From: Clostridium algidicarnis DSM 15099
GTDB taxonomy: Bacteria > Bacillota > Clostridia > Clostridiales > Clostridiaceae
Reading direction: 5' to 3'
Assembly: GCF_002934235.1 (NCBI RefSeq)
Contig: NZ_PTIS01000014.1
Coordinates: 17,653 to 81,652, forward strand
DNA: 64,000 nucleotides
The position numbers and the translations under genes are program-made. Positions 17,877 to 26,856 of the stretch are shown in pieces. Below the pieces are notes generated by a model, which was not told where the DNA came from, ran no database searches, and was given only the letters and a program-made list of their open reading frames with translations. Numbering within the stretch: the first letter of the stretch is position 1; each line of letters starts with the position of its first letter.

Positions 17877-18659
17877 TTATATTATTTCTTTTATCTTTTC
17901 TAAAACTCCATTTTCCTTGTTACTTTTAGCTATAAATCTAGCATGTTTTTTTACTTCCTCTGGTGCATTTTCCATAGCATAGCTATAATAACCAGCTCCA
18001 AGCATTTCTATGTCATTAAAATAATCACCAAATACTGCAGTTTCTTTTTCATCTATATTAAACTTCTTTTGAATAAGCCTTATAGCCTCACCTTTATTTG
18101 CATCTAGGTTATATAAATCTAACCACTCAAAACTAGATACAGTAACCTTAAGTCTATCCTTCCATTTAGGGAAAATTATTTTATTAATATTTTCTGCAGC
18201 TCCACCTAAATCTAATATAGCAATCTTTAATATTTCATCTTTTATATTATTAAAATCTTTTACAATAGCCAGTTCTCTATAATACTTTTTAGCATGTTTT
18301 ATGATATCTTCGCTATCTGTATTTATATATGCTGACTTTTTTCCACAAAGCACAGGGAAAACATCTTTGATTCCCTCCATATCTCTTAAGATTTCCTTAA
18401 TATAATCCTTATCTATTGTATTAGCATAAAGCTCCTCACCTTCATACATTACAAGGGCTCCATTTTCAGCTACATATACTAAATCTTGTTTAATATCTTT
18501 AAATGCATGTTTTAATGTATAATACTGCCTTCCACTAGCAACCCCAAATCTTATGTCTTTATCTATAATACTTTTGAAAACTTCATTAAAATCTTTAGGC
18601 ATATCACCCTTATCATCTAATAGCGTTCCATCCATATCTGTTACTATAAGCTTTATCAT
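17877..18659 (-). CDS. Cof-type HAD-superfamily phosphatase
   Basis: A cytosolic HAD IIB phosphatase of 260 residues. Motif I is DMDGTLLDD near the N-terminus with both catalytic aspartates, and motif IV is GDYFNDIEML. The cap lies between them. Typical substrates are sugar phosphates or flavin mononucleotide; none can be assigned. I use the ATG at 18659, which has GGAAGG upstream, rather than an ATG eight codons earlier. It is convergent with the dehydrogenase. Confidence 0.88.
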   Translation of the reverse strand: MIKLIVTDMDGTLLDDKGDMPKDFNEVFKSIIDKDIRFGVASGRQYYTLKHAFKDIKQDLVYVAENGALVMYEGEELYANTIDKDYIKEILRDMEGIKDVFPVLCGKKSAYINTDSEDIIKHAKKYYRELAIVKDFNNIKDEILKIAILDLGGAAENINKIIFPKWKDRLKVTVSSFEWLDLYNLDANKGEAIRLIQKKFNIDEKETAVFGDYFNDIEMLGAGYYSYAMENAPEEVKKHARFIAKSNKENGVLEKIKEII

Positions 18660-18688
18660 ATATTTACTTCCTTCCCATTCCATATTAT

Positions 18689-18748
18689 GGGTGCACCTCT
18701 GAGGTGCATCCTTTTTCTGGATGTACCTCAGAGGTGCACCCTTTTTTT
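18689..18748. repeat. Dispersed double-palindrome repeat, copy 3 (terminator-like)
   Basis: Arms GGGTGCACCTCTGAGGTGCA and TGTACCTCAGAGGTGCACCC are near-perfect inverted copies; each arm is itself palindromic. The + strand side ends in a run of seven T. It lies past the 3' end of the P-type ATPase gene and before the HAD gene. Confidence 0.85.
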
Positions 18749-18795
18749 GTATAGTATAATTCTATCATGGATTCATATTAAACATAATGTAATTA

Positions 18796-21201
18796 TTATC
18801 CAAAGCGTCTTTGTAAAGGTTTCTCTACTAAAACTTTTGTGAATTTCATGATTAGTGGAGATATGCTTACTAATATTAAGGCTAAGATTAGATAATAAAA
18901 ATTTACACTATAAATCATGAAGAATTTTCTTGAAATAGGAACTATTAAACTAAATATGAACACTAATATAGTAACTAAATTTAAGCCAAGCTTCACCTTT
19001 GTAAATGGCCTAGAAGCTTTAAATAATACGATAAGGCTAACTCCTCCCATAACTATAACTGCAAGTGTTCTACACTGTTCAATTGGAAGCTTATTATAGT
19101 ACGATACAAGAAATACCACTATGGTTGTTACGGCTACAGCTACTCCATTAGGTATAGATTCTTTTAGTACCCTTTTAAAGAAGCCTTGTTTTACCACATC
19201 ACAGTTAGGCTCTAAGGCTAAGAAAAATGAAGGTATTCCTATGGTTATACTTCCAATTAGGGTAAGTTGTATTGGCATTATAGGATAAGGAATAAATAGT
19301 ATGCAAAATACTATTGACATAATAATTGAATATATCATCTTACTCAAAAAAAGATTTGAAGCCTTTTCTATGTTATTAATTATCCGTCTTCCTTCTGCAA
19401 CTACATGGGGAAGTGCATTAAAATTAGAATCTAAAAGAACTAATTGAGCTACAGCCTTAGATGCATCACTTCCAGATGCCATGGCAATACCGCAGTCTGC
19501 TTGCTTTAATGCTAATACATCATTTACTCCATCTCCAGTCATAGCTACAGTCTTTTTGTCTCTTTGAAGAGCTTTTATTATAGCCTTTTTTTGGTGAGGA
19601 GTGGTTCTACCAAATACAGTAGTCCTATTTACTACCTTTGCTAATTCCTCTTCATTTTCAGGGAGTTCTCTTGAATCTATATAGTTTTCTGCACTTTTCA
19701 ATCCTGCCTTTTTAGAAACACAAGATACTGTAACAGGGTTATCTCCTGAAATTATCTTTATGTCTACCTTTTGTTTTTCAAAATAGTTTAAAGTTTCCTT
19801 TGCATCCTCCCTTATTATGTCCTCAAATAATATAAGAGATACAGCCTCTACGTCTTTAGACAATTCATCAGTTAAATCCCCGCTATTTATTTTAGCTAAT
19901 ATTAAAACTCTCCTGCCATTTTTAGCTTCAGTTTCTACAACTTCTCTAAACTCTTCATACTTTTCGCCAAGAATAATTTCAGGAGCTCCTATTAACCACT
20001 TTTCACCTGTAGCAAATTCAACTCCACTCCACTTTTTAGCTGAATTAAAAGGAATGCATTTATTTATCTTAACTTCTTTATTTTTGCTATACTTTTCTTT
20101 TATTGCCCCTAAAGTTGCATTAGAGCTGCCAAAAGATGTAGATATAACACTTAAAACCTCTTCTATAGACTTCACATCATTATTATTTAACGGTACTATT
20201 TCCTCTAGCTTTAATTTCCCTTCAGTTATAGTCCCAGTCTTATCTAAACATAAGGTATCAACCCTTGCTAATATTTCTGTAGCAGGTAATTCCTGAACTA
20301 ACGTCTTCCACTTAGATAACCTTACTATAGATACTATAAACGCTGTAGTTATAAGAAGTACGAGTCCCTCTGGAATCATTCCTACAACTCCTGATACAGC
20401 ACTTATAACAGCTTGTTTCCAATCTCTATCTGTATTTATAAGCTGAGTTAATATAAGCAAAGTCCCTATAGGTAATATAATTTTTATTGTAACTTTTAGT
20501 ATCTTATCCATCATTAATTGTAGTTCTGATTTAGCAAGTTTAAACTTTTTTGCTTCCCTTGCAAGTTTTGCTGCATAGGTGTTTGGACCTACATGAGTAG
20601 CTCTAACAAGGCCAGTTCCTCCAAGCACTAAACTTCCTGCAAGTACAGTATCCCCCTTGCACTTTTTAATAGATTCGGACTCACCTGTAAGAAGTGATTC
20701 ATCAACTTCTAGGCACTGTTCAGTTAAAACCTTTGAGTCTACAACTATTTGCTCGCCTTCGCTTAAAGATATTACATCATCTAAAACTACATGTTCTACA
20801 GCTATATTATCTTTAACACCATTTCTTATAACTGTTACTGTGATGGCATTAAGCATAGAAAGCCTTTCGACTACCTTTTTTGCATTAAGTTCTTGGATTA
20901 TACCTACCAGGGAATTGGTTATTATTACCCCTGCAAAAAGCCCGTTTTTAGGGGATCCTGCTGCAATTACAATTATTAAAAGAATTAAATTTATTCCATT
21001 AAATAATGTAAATAAATTTCCTCTTATTATATTCCATACACTCTTTGAGGAGGTATTGGTATTTTTATTAACCTTTCCCTCCCTAACTCTCTTCTTTACA
21101 TCATAATCAGTTAAACCTAAATGCTCATCATTATTTTTAATATCTCTTTTAGACCTTTTTCTTCCTATTCTTCTCATATATAAACTACCATTATTAATCA
21201 T
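18796..21201 (-). CDS. P-type cation-transporting ATPase, CtpE-like
   Basis: An 801-residue membrane pump. Seen: actuator motif LLTGESES, phosphorylation site CLDKTGTITEGKL (Asp about 320), an intact hinge (MTGDGVNDVLALKQADCGIAM), and PEGLVLL in the membrane segment before the P domain. QELPATEILARVDTLCLDKTG resembles CtpE, a Ca2+-transporting P-type ATPase of mycobacteria, more than Ca2+-exporting PacL types, so calcium is the best guess. No N-terminal heavy-metal domain. I start it at 21201, with AGGAGG six bases upstream; the ATG eight codons earlier lacks a ribosome site. Confidence 0.88.
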   Translation of the reverse strand: MINNGSLYMRRIGRKRSKRDIKNNDEHLGLTDYDVKKRVREGKVNKNTNTSSKSVWNIIRGNLFTLFNGINLILLIIVIAAGSPKNGLFAGVIITNSLVGIIQELNAKKVVERLSMLNAITVTVIRNGVKDNIAVEHVVLDDVISLSEGEQIVVDSKVLTEQCLEVDESLLTGESESIKKCKGDTVLAGSLVLGGTGLVRATHVGPNTYAAKLAREAKKFKLAKSELQLMMDKILKVTIKIILPIGTLLILTQLINTDRDWKQAVISAVSGVVGMIPEGLVLLITTAFIVSIVRLSKWKTLVQELPATEILARVDTLCLDKTGTITEGKLKLEEIVPLNNNDVKSIEEVLSVISTSFGSSNATLGAIKEKYSKNKEVKINKCIPFNSAKKWSGVEFATGEKWLIGAPEIILGEKYEEFREVVETEAKNGRRVLILAKINSGDLTDELSKDVEAVSLILFEDIIREDAKETLNYFEKQKVDIKIISGDNPVTVSCVSKKAGLKSAENYIDSRELPENEEELAKVVNRTTVFGRTTPHQKKAIIKALQRDKKTVAMTGDGVNDVLALKQADCGIAMASGSDASKAVAQLVLLDSNFNALPHVVAEGRRIINNIEKASNLFLSKMIYSIIMSIVFCILFIPYPIMPIQLTLIGSITIGIPSFFLALEPNCDVVKQGFFKRVLKESIPNGVAVAVTTIVVFLVSYYNKLPIEQCRTLAVIVMGGVSLIVLFKASRPFTKVKLGLNLVTILVFIFSLIVPISRKFFMIYSVNFYYLILALILVSISPLIMKFTKVLVEKPLQRRFG

Positions 21202-21499
21202 TAGTTTCCTCCTAATTAAATCCATTCAAAACCTCTATTCTAATTATATTTAGTCTCTACTTATCTTGTGTAAAAATATTTATTTTAAAGTTTTAATTTT
21301 AATTTCATGTGAAAATTCATGCTTTAATATTATACTATGATATACAGGTAACTTTTCAAGTGTTTTTGGAATATTTAAGGAATATTTTAGATATCCTATT
21401 TACTTACAATTTCTTTTATTTACTAAAAAAAAATTATATATTAGTTAAAATAAGTATTAATATGTTTTTCAATACTTATTTTAATACAACAATATAACA
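21202..21499. other. AT-rich intergenic region upstream of the P-type ATPase gene
   Basis: About 300 bases holding the ATPase promoter on the minus strand. A small + strand open frame inside has no ribosome site and is compositionally random. No other feature seen. Confidence 0.4.
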
Positions 21500-21532
21500 A
21501 AAAAAGATTCTGGAATTAACCAGAATCTTTTT
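21500..21532 (-). terminator. Intrinsic terminator of the YtxH gene
   Basis: Stem AAAAAGATTCTGG / CCAGAATCTTTTT with a seven-base loop, T-rich on both sides. Confidence 0.85.
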
Positions 21533-21561
21533 AAATATCTTAAAATCATGAATATCTTATA

Positions 21562-22014
21562 TTACTTCTTTTCTTCTACATGATCTTTTATTTTGGCTTT
21601 TGCTTCATTATAATTTTTCTTAGCATCATCTTTTGTATCTTCTACAGCTTTTTTTGTTTCCTCTGAAGCTTCTTTTGTAACATCCTTAATTTCTTCAACT
21701 GTATCTTTTGCTATATTTTTAGTTTGCTTTGCCTTGTCTTTTACTATCTCTTTTGTTTCTTCCGCTTTATCTTTAAAATCATTAGTTTTAGTTTTTATAT
21801 TAGTTCTTAATTCTTCAGCTCTATCTTTAACTCCATCATTTAAATCTTTACCTACCTTTTTTATATCCTTCCTAGTATCTTTACCAGACTTTGGAGCTAG
21901 TAGCACTCCTGCTGCTATTCCAGCTACGGTACCTGCTAATACATTTGTGGTAGTTTCCATTGCCTTTTTTCTCTTTTGTTTTTTTATTGTTTTATCTATC
22001 ATTGATTTTAACAT
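21562..22014 (-). CDS. YtxH-domain protein with LEA-like coiled-coil repeats
   Basis: A 150-residue stress-type protein. One hydrophobic segment (VLAGTVAGIAAGVLLAPKSG, about 25-44) carries the YtxH motif AGVLLAPKSGKDTR. The remainder is a lysine/glutamate-rich 11-residue-type repeat (KDKAEETKEIVKDKAKQTK), resembling LEA or apolipoprotein-like amphipathic helices. YtxH-like genes in Firmicutes are often general-stress or sporulation genes. It lies just downstream of the GlsB-type gene on the same strand, so the two may be co-expressed. AGGAGG ribosome site. Confidence 0.82.
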   Translation of the reverse strand: MLKSMIDKTIKKQKRKKAMETTTNVLAGTVAGIAAGVLLAPKSGKDTRKDIKKVGKDLNDGVKDRAEELRTNIKTKTNDFKDKAEETKEIVKDKAKQTKNIAKDTVEEIKDVTKEASEETKKAVEDTKDDAKKNYNEAKAKIKDHVEEKK

Positions 22015-22070
22015 AGTATAAAACCTCCTAAGATCTTGTTAATGTTATAAACTTACAGTAAACTCAATAC

Positions 22071-22325
22071 CTACTTTTTTCTTCTTAAAGCATTAATTAT
22101 AAATAATAGAATAACGGCTCCAACTATTGCTACTAATATACTCCATATATTAAATCCTGTGACACCTTGTCCTCCTACCATTCCAAATACGAAACCACCT
22201 ATAGAAGCTCCTACAATACCCACAAGAATGTTTGCTAATGCTCCCATTTCACCGTCATTACCTGTAATCATACTTGCTATCCATCCTGATAATGCTCCTA
22301 GTATAATCCATGAAAGAATACTCAT
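22071..22325 (-). CDS. GlsB/YeaQ/YmgE family membrane stress protein
   Basis: An 84-residue, three-helix membrane protein of the family formerly called transglycosylase-associated. It starts MSILSWIILGALSGWIASMI, has the glycine-rich ILVGIVGASIGGFVFG segment, and ends in a basic RRKK tail. An AGGAGG site precedes the ATG. Its pairing with the YtxH gene suggests a shared envelope-stress role. Confidence 0.88.
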   Translation of the reverse strand: MSILSWIILGALSGWIASMITGNDGEMGALANILVGIVGASIGGFVFGMVGGQGVTGFNIWSILVAIVGAVILLFIINALRRKK

Positions 22326-22542
22326 AATTAATACCTCCTTAGTAAAAGTTTATTGAAACAGTTATTAATTCTTAGTATAATGACTTGTAATTAATAACTA
22401 TTATATTATCAGAATATTACATATTGTCGCAATAGTCAAGCATGCCAAATACCTCTATGATTAATCATATTCTATTAAATTCAATATACTTCCTTATGCT
22501 CCTTCTTCCTAAATAGTATAGTTTACTCCATTTTTATACACA

Positions 22543-23163
22543 TTACTGCTTTAGATGAGAAACATCGGCTTCTAATAATACCTTTATTTCTTTATTTATT
22601 ACCTCTAAAATTGTAAGGCTTGTATTGTTAATAAATGGAAGATTCCAAAAATCCTTTACATCATTTCCCTTAACAATTATGGAAATGGCTTTTATAACAC
22701 AAGTGTGTGTAACTATTAAAATATTTTCATGATTTTCATCTTTAATAATATTATTTAAGCCCTTTTCTACCCTTTTGATTAATTCTAAAAAGCTTTCTCC
22801 CCCTTGAGATTCAAATGATTCAGGATGTTCTCTAAAATTATTATATTGAATGGGATATTTTTCTTTTATCTCTTCATGTGTCATACCTTCCCAAAGCCCT
22901 AAATTCAATTCTTTTAATGAGTCATCTAGAATTATTTTTGTATTATCATCCTGCCGAATATATTTTGCTGTATCTAGAGCTCTTCCTAAAGGACTGCTAT
23001 AAATACAATCAAAATCTATATCTTTTAAACTCTCTCCAAGACTTCTAGCATCACTTATTCCTCTTTGTGTCAAATCAGAATTTTTGAATCCTTGCATCCT
23101 CCCTTCTATATTCCATTTTGTTTCCCCATGTCTAGCTATGTATATATTCACTGCTCTGTTCAT
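22543..23163 (-). CDS. Histidine phosphatase family protein (phosphoglycerate mutase-like)
   Basis: A 206-residue branch-1 histidine phosphatase. The catalytic RHGET motif lies at about 10-14 (IARHGETKWNIEGRMQG), the second His in LIVTHTCVIKA, and the acid Glu in LGLWEGMTHEE. Members include cofactor-dependent phosphoglycerate mutases, CobC and broad-specificity phosphatases; the reaction is unresolved. The ATG directly follows AAGGAG, so translation may begin at a GTG four codons later. It appears monocistronic. Confidence 0.85.
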   Translation of the reverse strand: MNRAVNIYIARHGETKWNIEGRMQGFKNSDLTQRGISDARSLGESLKDIDFDCIYSSPLGRALDTAKYIRQDDNTKIILDDSLKELNLGLWEGMTHEEIKEKYPIQYNNFREHPESFESQGGESFLELIKRVEKGLNNIIKDENHENILIVTHTCVIKAISIIVKGNDVKDFWNLPFINNTSLTILEVINKEIKVLLEADVSHLKQ

Positions 23164-23396
23164 CTCCTTAAATCATTATTAATACTTCAATTATAGTTCA
23201 AATTTAAAATTTATGTGAGAAAACTTGTAGGAGCATTTTACCTTAGATTCTCTTATAATTCATACATTATATCTAGGATATTGCAAAAACTATATAATAG
23301 TTGAAATAAATAATCATGTTGTAATATATTCTTATTTATCTTTTGCAAGTTTTAATATATAATCTTGCATATATGAAAATAGAAAGGTGGCTCGTT

Positions 23397-24581
23397 ATGA
23401 ACATAAAATTAGATATGATACAAACTGTTGCACTAGCTATTGGTGTGTACTATTTAGGACTATGGCTAAAAAATAGGGTTTCATTATTAGAAAGATTTTG
23501 TATCCCTGTACCCTTAATTGGTGGAATCATTTTTGCCTTACTTAATTTTGTTTTAACACAAAATAACCTTGTTGTATTAACCTTAGATACAACTCTTCAA
23601 AATGTATTTATGACAATGTTCTTTACCACCATAGGCCTTGGTGCCAGCTTAAAACTTATAAAAAAGGGTGGTGTAAAAGTAATAATATTTTTCCTTTTAG
23701 CCCTTACCTTAGTTATACTCCAAGACGTAGTAGGTATTATTATAGCTAAAATGCTTAATGAAAGTCCTCTTTTAGGACTTATTGCAGGCTCTATCACTAT
23801 GACAGGTGGGCATGGTACTGGAGCTACCTTTGGAGCCTTATTTGAAAAAAACGCTGGTTTTACTGGAGGTACAACTATAGCTATGGCTTCTGCTACCTTT
23901 GGGATAATTATGGGAAGCTTAATTGGTGGACCTATAGCAAAACGCCTTATAACTAAAAATAATTTAACCCCTACAAATCATGACTTTATAGGTCACCACG
24001 AATCTTCAAATAATCCTATTGATTATAATGAATTATTTAAAACTACTGCTATAATTATAATTTCCATGGCTCTAGGATCTGTCCTTGAAGGACTCCTTAA
24101 AAGGATTAATATAACATTACCTTCTTATATTAATGCCATGATAATTGCAGCTATAATTTTAAACGTTGGAAAAGGTACTGGAAAATTGCATGTTAACGAG
24201 GAATGTTCAGAAATCATCGGTAATATATCTTTAAATATATTTTTATCCATGGTTTTAATAAATCTTGAAATATGGCAATTAAAAGGTATGGTAGGCTCTT
24301 TACTTATAATATTAATTGCCCAATCCATACTTATGATTGTTTTTTCATATTTTATTACCTTTAGATTCATGGGAAGTGATTACGATGCTGCTGTTATTGC
24401 TGCTGGTCACTGTGGGTTTGGAATGGGTTCTACACCAAATGGTATAGCTAATATGGAAGCTATTACAGAAAAATATGGTCTGTCCCCAAAAGCCTTTTTC
24501 ATACTTCCTATAGTGGGTGCTTTTCTAATAGATTTTTCTAACTCTATCGTTATAACTGTATTTGTAAATTTATTAACATAA
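23397..24581 (+). CDS. gltS: Sodium/glutamate symporter GltS
   Basis: A 394-residue Na+-coupled glutamate carrier of the ESS family, close to the 401 residues of E. coli GltS. It has ten or more membrane segments and the family's two glycine-rich re-entrant loops: TMTGGHGTGATFGALF in the first half and AGHCGFGMGSTPNGIANM in the second. The ATG at 23397 has AAAGGTGG six bases upstream; upstream in-frame ATGs lack ribosome sites. A short hairpin follows the stop (24583-24605) without a T tract. Confidence 0.92.
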   Translation: MNIKLDMIQTVALAIGVYYLGLWLKNRVSLLERFCIPVPLIGGIIFALLNFVLTQNNLVVLTLDTTLQNVFMTMFFTTIGLGASLKLIKKGGVKVIIFFLLALTLVILQDVVGIIIAKMLNESPLLGLIAGSITMTGGHGTGATFGALFEKNAGFTGGTTIAMASATFGIIMGSLIGGPIAKRLITKNNLTPTNHDFIGHHESSNNPIDYNELFKTTAIIIISMALGSVLEGLLKRINITLPSYINAMIIAAIILNVGKGTGKLHVNEECSEIIGNISLNIFLSMVLINLEIWQLKGMVGSLLIILIAQSILMIVFSYFITFRFMGSDYDAAVIAAGHCGFGMGSTPNGIANMEAITEKYGLSPKAFFILPIVGAFLIDFSNSIVITVFVNLLT

Positions 24582-24759
24582 TCACTTATATTCGTAATAT
24601 AAGTGAAAAATATATCAATATCTTAAATTAGTGCTTTTAAAATGCTTTAAGTAAGCCCCTAACATCATGATATAATCCACACCTATTAATGTGTGGTAAT
24701 TATAATCATAGATTTTAAGACTTCCTTAAAATTTATCTTCTTAGTATGCTTTCTACAGG

Positions 24760-25569
24760 CTATATAAATAAGGTTCCTAAAACTAACGGGCTTAAAGCTA
24801 TTAACGCTATAAATTTATTTTTGGATTCAGATGTATTATTATTATCTAGTCTAAAAAGATAAAAGGACAATAAATAACTCAGTATTCCTGTAAGTACTAG
24901 TATACCAATAGAATATATTGGGTTAAAAAGACCCCTTTCATGAACTGATAAAGCCTTAAATGCATCCATGCCATAAGTGGTTGGAATCAACTTAGAAAAC
25001 CCCTTAATAGATTTTGGTAAAGCATCTGATGGAAACATAAGCCCACCAATAAGCATAGAAGGTAAAAATAATACTTGTGCATAAATTACTGTAACCGATG
25101 TATTGTCAGATATTGTTCCTATAAGAATGGCTAATCCAGAGCAAGCAATAGACATTGCAATAAACATTAATATTAAAGCGCCAATGTCTTCTATATGCTT
25201 TACATGAAATAAGATAGGCGCACTTATTATTATAATTATAGTAACTATAAAAGCATGAAAGATAGTTGAGATAACTTGTGTTGCTAATATGGAAAACTTA
25301 GATATACCATTAATTTTATAACTTCTTAGTATACCATTGTTTCTAAATGTAACTAAGGTATTTGGCATGCCTAAAATAGTACTTACCAATATAGTAAACA
25401 TAACCATAGATGGAATTAGCATATCTTTGTATTCAGGATTTAATTTAGGCATTATTCCCCCAATCATCAAATAAAACCCAAGTGGAAATATATAATTCAT
25501 AATTAATAAAGTCTTGTCCCTAAGGCCTGCCTTAAAATCAAATAAAAGATGTATTGCAAAAGTCTTCAT
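24760..25569 (-). CDS. ABC-2 type transporter permease
   Basis: A 269-residue membrane protein with six hydrophobic segments in the ABC-2 arrangement, including MIGGIMP early and a conserved FLPSMLIGGLMFPSDALPKS loop. It overlaps the upstream ATPase gene by four bases (ATGA), so the two are translated together. The pair probably exports a drug, lipid or peptide; no substrate gene lies nearby. Confidence 0.85.
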   Translation of the reverse strand: MKTFAIHLLFDFKAGLRDKTLLIMNYIFPLGFYLMIGGIMPKLNPEYKDMLIPSMVMFTILVSTILGMPNTLVTFRNNGILRSYKINGISKFSILATQVISTIFHAFIVTIIIIISAPILFHVKHIEDIGALILMFIAMSIACSGLAILIGTISDNTSVTVIYAQVLFLPSMLIGGLMFPSDALPKSIKGFSKLIPTTYGMDAFKALSVHERGLFNPIYSIGILVLTGILSYLLSFYLFRLDNNNTSESKNKFIALIALSPLVLGTLFI

Positions 25570-26459
25570 ATTCCACCTCCAAGTGAAGTTATTTCTAAGA
25601 ATCGTTCCTCTAATGATGGTCTTTCTACTCTAAGATCTATTAGTACATCCTCCTTTGACTCAATTAAATTTATTATTTCCATTACCTTATATCCAGGCTT
25701 ATCCGTATAAAAAATATGATACTCATCCATTGCTTTGCTAAAAATCCCCTCTAAACTATTGCCTAGAGTCCTAACAGATATTTTAGTTAAAGCTGACCCC
25801 TTAGCTGTTATCTCCTTTGGAGTACCTATAACCATTATCTTTCCTTTTAATAAAATTGCTATTCTATCAGCCATCTTCTCAGCTTCTACCATATCATGAG
25901 TTGCAAGTATTATAGTGGTTCCAGAATCTTTTAACTCTTTTATAATCTTATGAAGCTCAAATCTTGCCTTAACATCCAAGGCTGCTGTTGGTTCATCTAA
26001 TATTAGAACTTTAGGATTATGGGCTACTGCTAAGGCTATGGCAAGCCGTCTTTTCTCTCCTCCTGAAAGAATATGATACTGTGATTTCAACTTGTCTCCA
26101 AGTCCTAACCTACTTAATAAATCATATCTTGGTTTAACCTTATGATATGATGAAAATAACTCCATAGATTCCTTAACTGTTATAGTATCTGGTAGTGATG
26201 AAGATTGAAGTTGCACACCTATAAGGTTTTTTATCTTCCTAGACTCTTTCCATGGATTTAGTCCTAAAACTTCCATGGTTCCAGAATCAATCATTCTTAG
26301 ACCTTCAAGACATTCTAGCGTAGTAGTTTTACCTGCACCATTTGGACCAATTATCCCAAATATCTCACCACTCTTGACTTCAAAGCTAATTCCATCTACA
26401 GCTTTAAAGTCCCCATAACATTTACCGAAGTTATCTACCTTTATGATTATCTCACTCAT
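25566..26459 (-). CDS. ABC transporter ATP-binding protein (DrrA/CcmA-like)
   Basis: A 297-residue ATPase. Walker A GPNGAGKTT (about 38-46), signature LSGGEKRRLAIALA, Walker B VLILDEPTAALD and switch His in ILATHDMVEAEKMADRIAIL are intact. The C-terminal ~80 residues are the regulatory extension typical of exporter ATPases paired with ABC-2 permeases. AGGAGG ribosome site. It is the first gene of a two-gene operon. Confidence 0.9.
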   Translation of the reverse strand: MSEIIIKVDNFGKCYGDFKAVDGISFEVKSGEIFGIIGPNGAGKTTTLECLEGLRMIDSGTMEVLGLNPWKESRKIKNLIGVQLQSSSLPDTITVKESMELFSSYHKVKPRYDLLSRLGLGDKLKSQYHILSGGEKRRLAIALAVAHNPKVLILDEPTAALDVKARFELHKIIKELKDSGTTIILATHDMVEAEKMADRIAILLKGKIMVIGTPKEITAKGSALTKISVRTLGNSLEGIFSKAMDEYHIFYTDKPGYKVMEIINLIESKEDVLIDLRVERPSLEERFLEITSLGGGI

Positions 26460-26526
26460 AAATACCTCCTAATTATATAATATTGTCCATAATATATATT
26501 ATAATCTATCCTTGTAATATATTCTA

Positions 26527-26625
26527 TCAAGTGAGTCTTAGAAGAACTTATCCAGGGGCGTAGCAGCCGTCATATCCCACCTTGAAGAGGAGAGGGGTGT
26601 TAGGTCTGGTAGCCATCGGATAAAC
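26527..26625 (+). repeat. Structured dispersed element, copy B (first hairpin deleted)
   Basis: Matches copy A from TCAAGTGA through GGTAGCCATCGGATAAACT, except that the first hairpin is missing: TCAAGTGA joins directly to GTCTTAGAAGAACTTATCC. The second domain (GGGGCGTAGCAGCC, CCTTGAAGAGG, GGGGTGTTAGG) is intact. It lies about 230 bases upstream of nrdA in the same orientation. A weak terminator-like hairpin follows at 26704-26731. Confidence 0.75.
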
Positions 26626-26784
26626 TCTTATATAACCTGTAACCTTCGTTGATAATTATTACTTCATAATTACCATTATATATCGAGTCTAATATAAAGA
26701 TTTAAAGCTAACCTACTATATTTAGCTTTTTCATGACTTTTCTAAGTTTACAAAAGTGTAGTTATTAATCTATAATAGCAATTG

Positions 26785-26831
26785 CATCTATATCTTGTGT
26801 TTTATTATTGTAATCCTACTAGATATAGTAT
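26785..26831. promoter_or_regulatory. Two NrdR-box-like sites 31 bp apart upstream of nrdA
   Basis: Box 1 core CTATATCTTGTGT (26788-26800) and box 2 core CTAGATATAGTAT (26819-26831) each match most of the core of the NrdR consensus acaCwAtATaTwGtgt. Their cores start exactly 31 bases apart, the three-helical-turn spacing known for NrdR box pairs. They end about 25 bases before the nrdA start. Confidence 0.65.
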
Positions 26832-26856
26832 ATGTTTAGAGAGGGGCCTTACACAC

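Noticed and set aside
19817..20296. 159-residue + strand frame inside the P-type ATPase gene
   Set aside because: Antisense shadow of conserved catalytic sequence; no ribosome site.
21309..21497. 62-residue + strand frame upstream of the YtxH terminator
   Set aside because: Low-complexity Phe/Tyr/Ile/Asn content typical of translated AT-rich spacer, no ribosome site.
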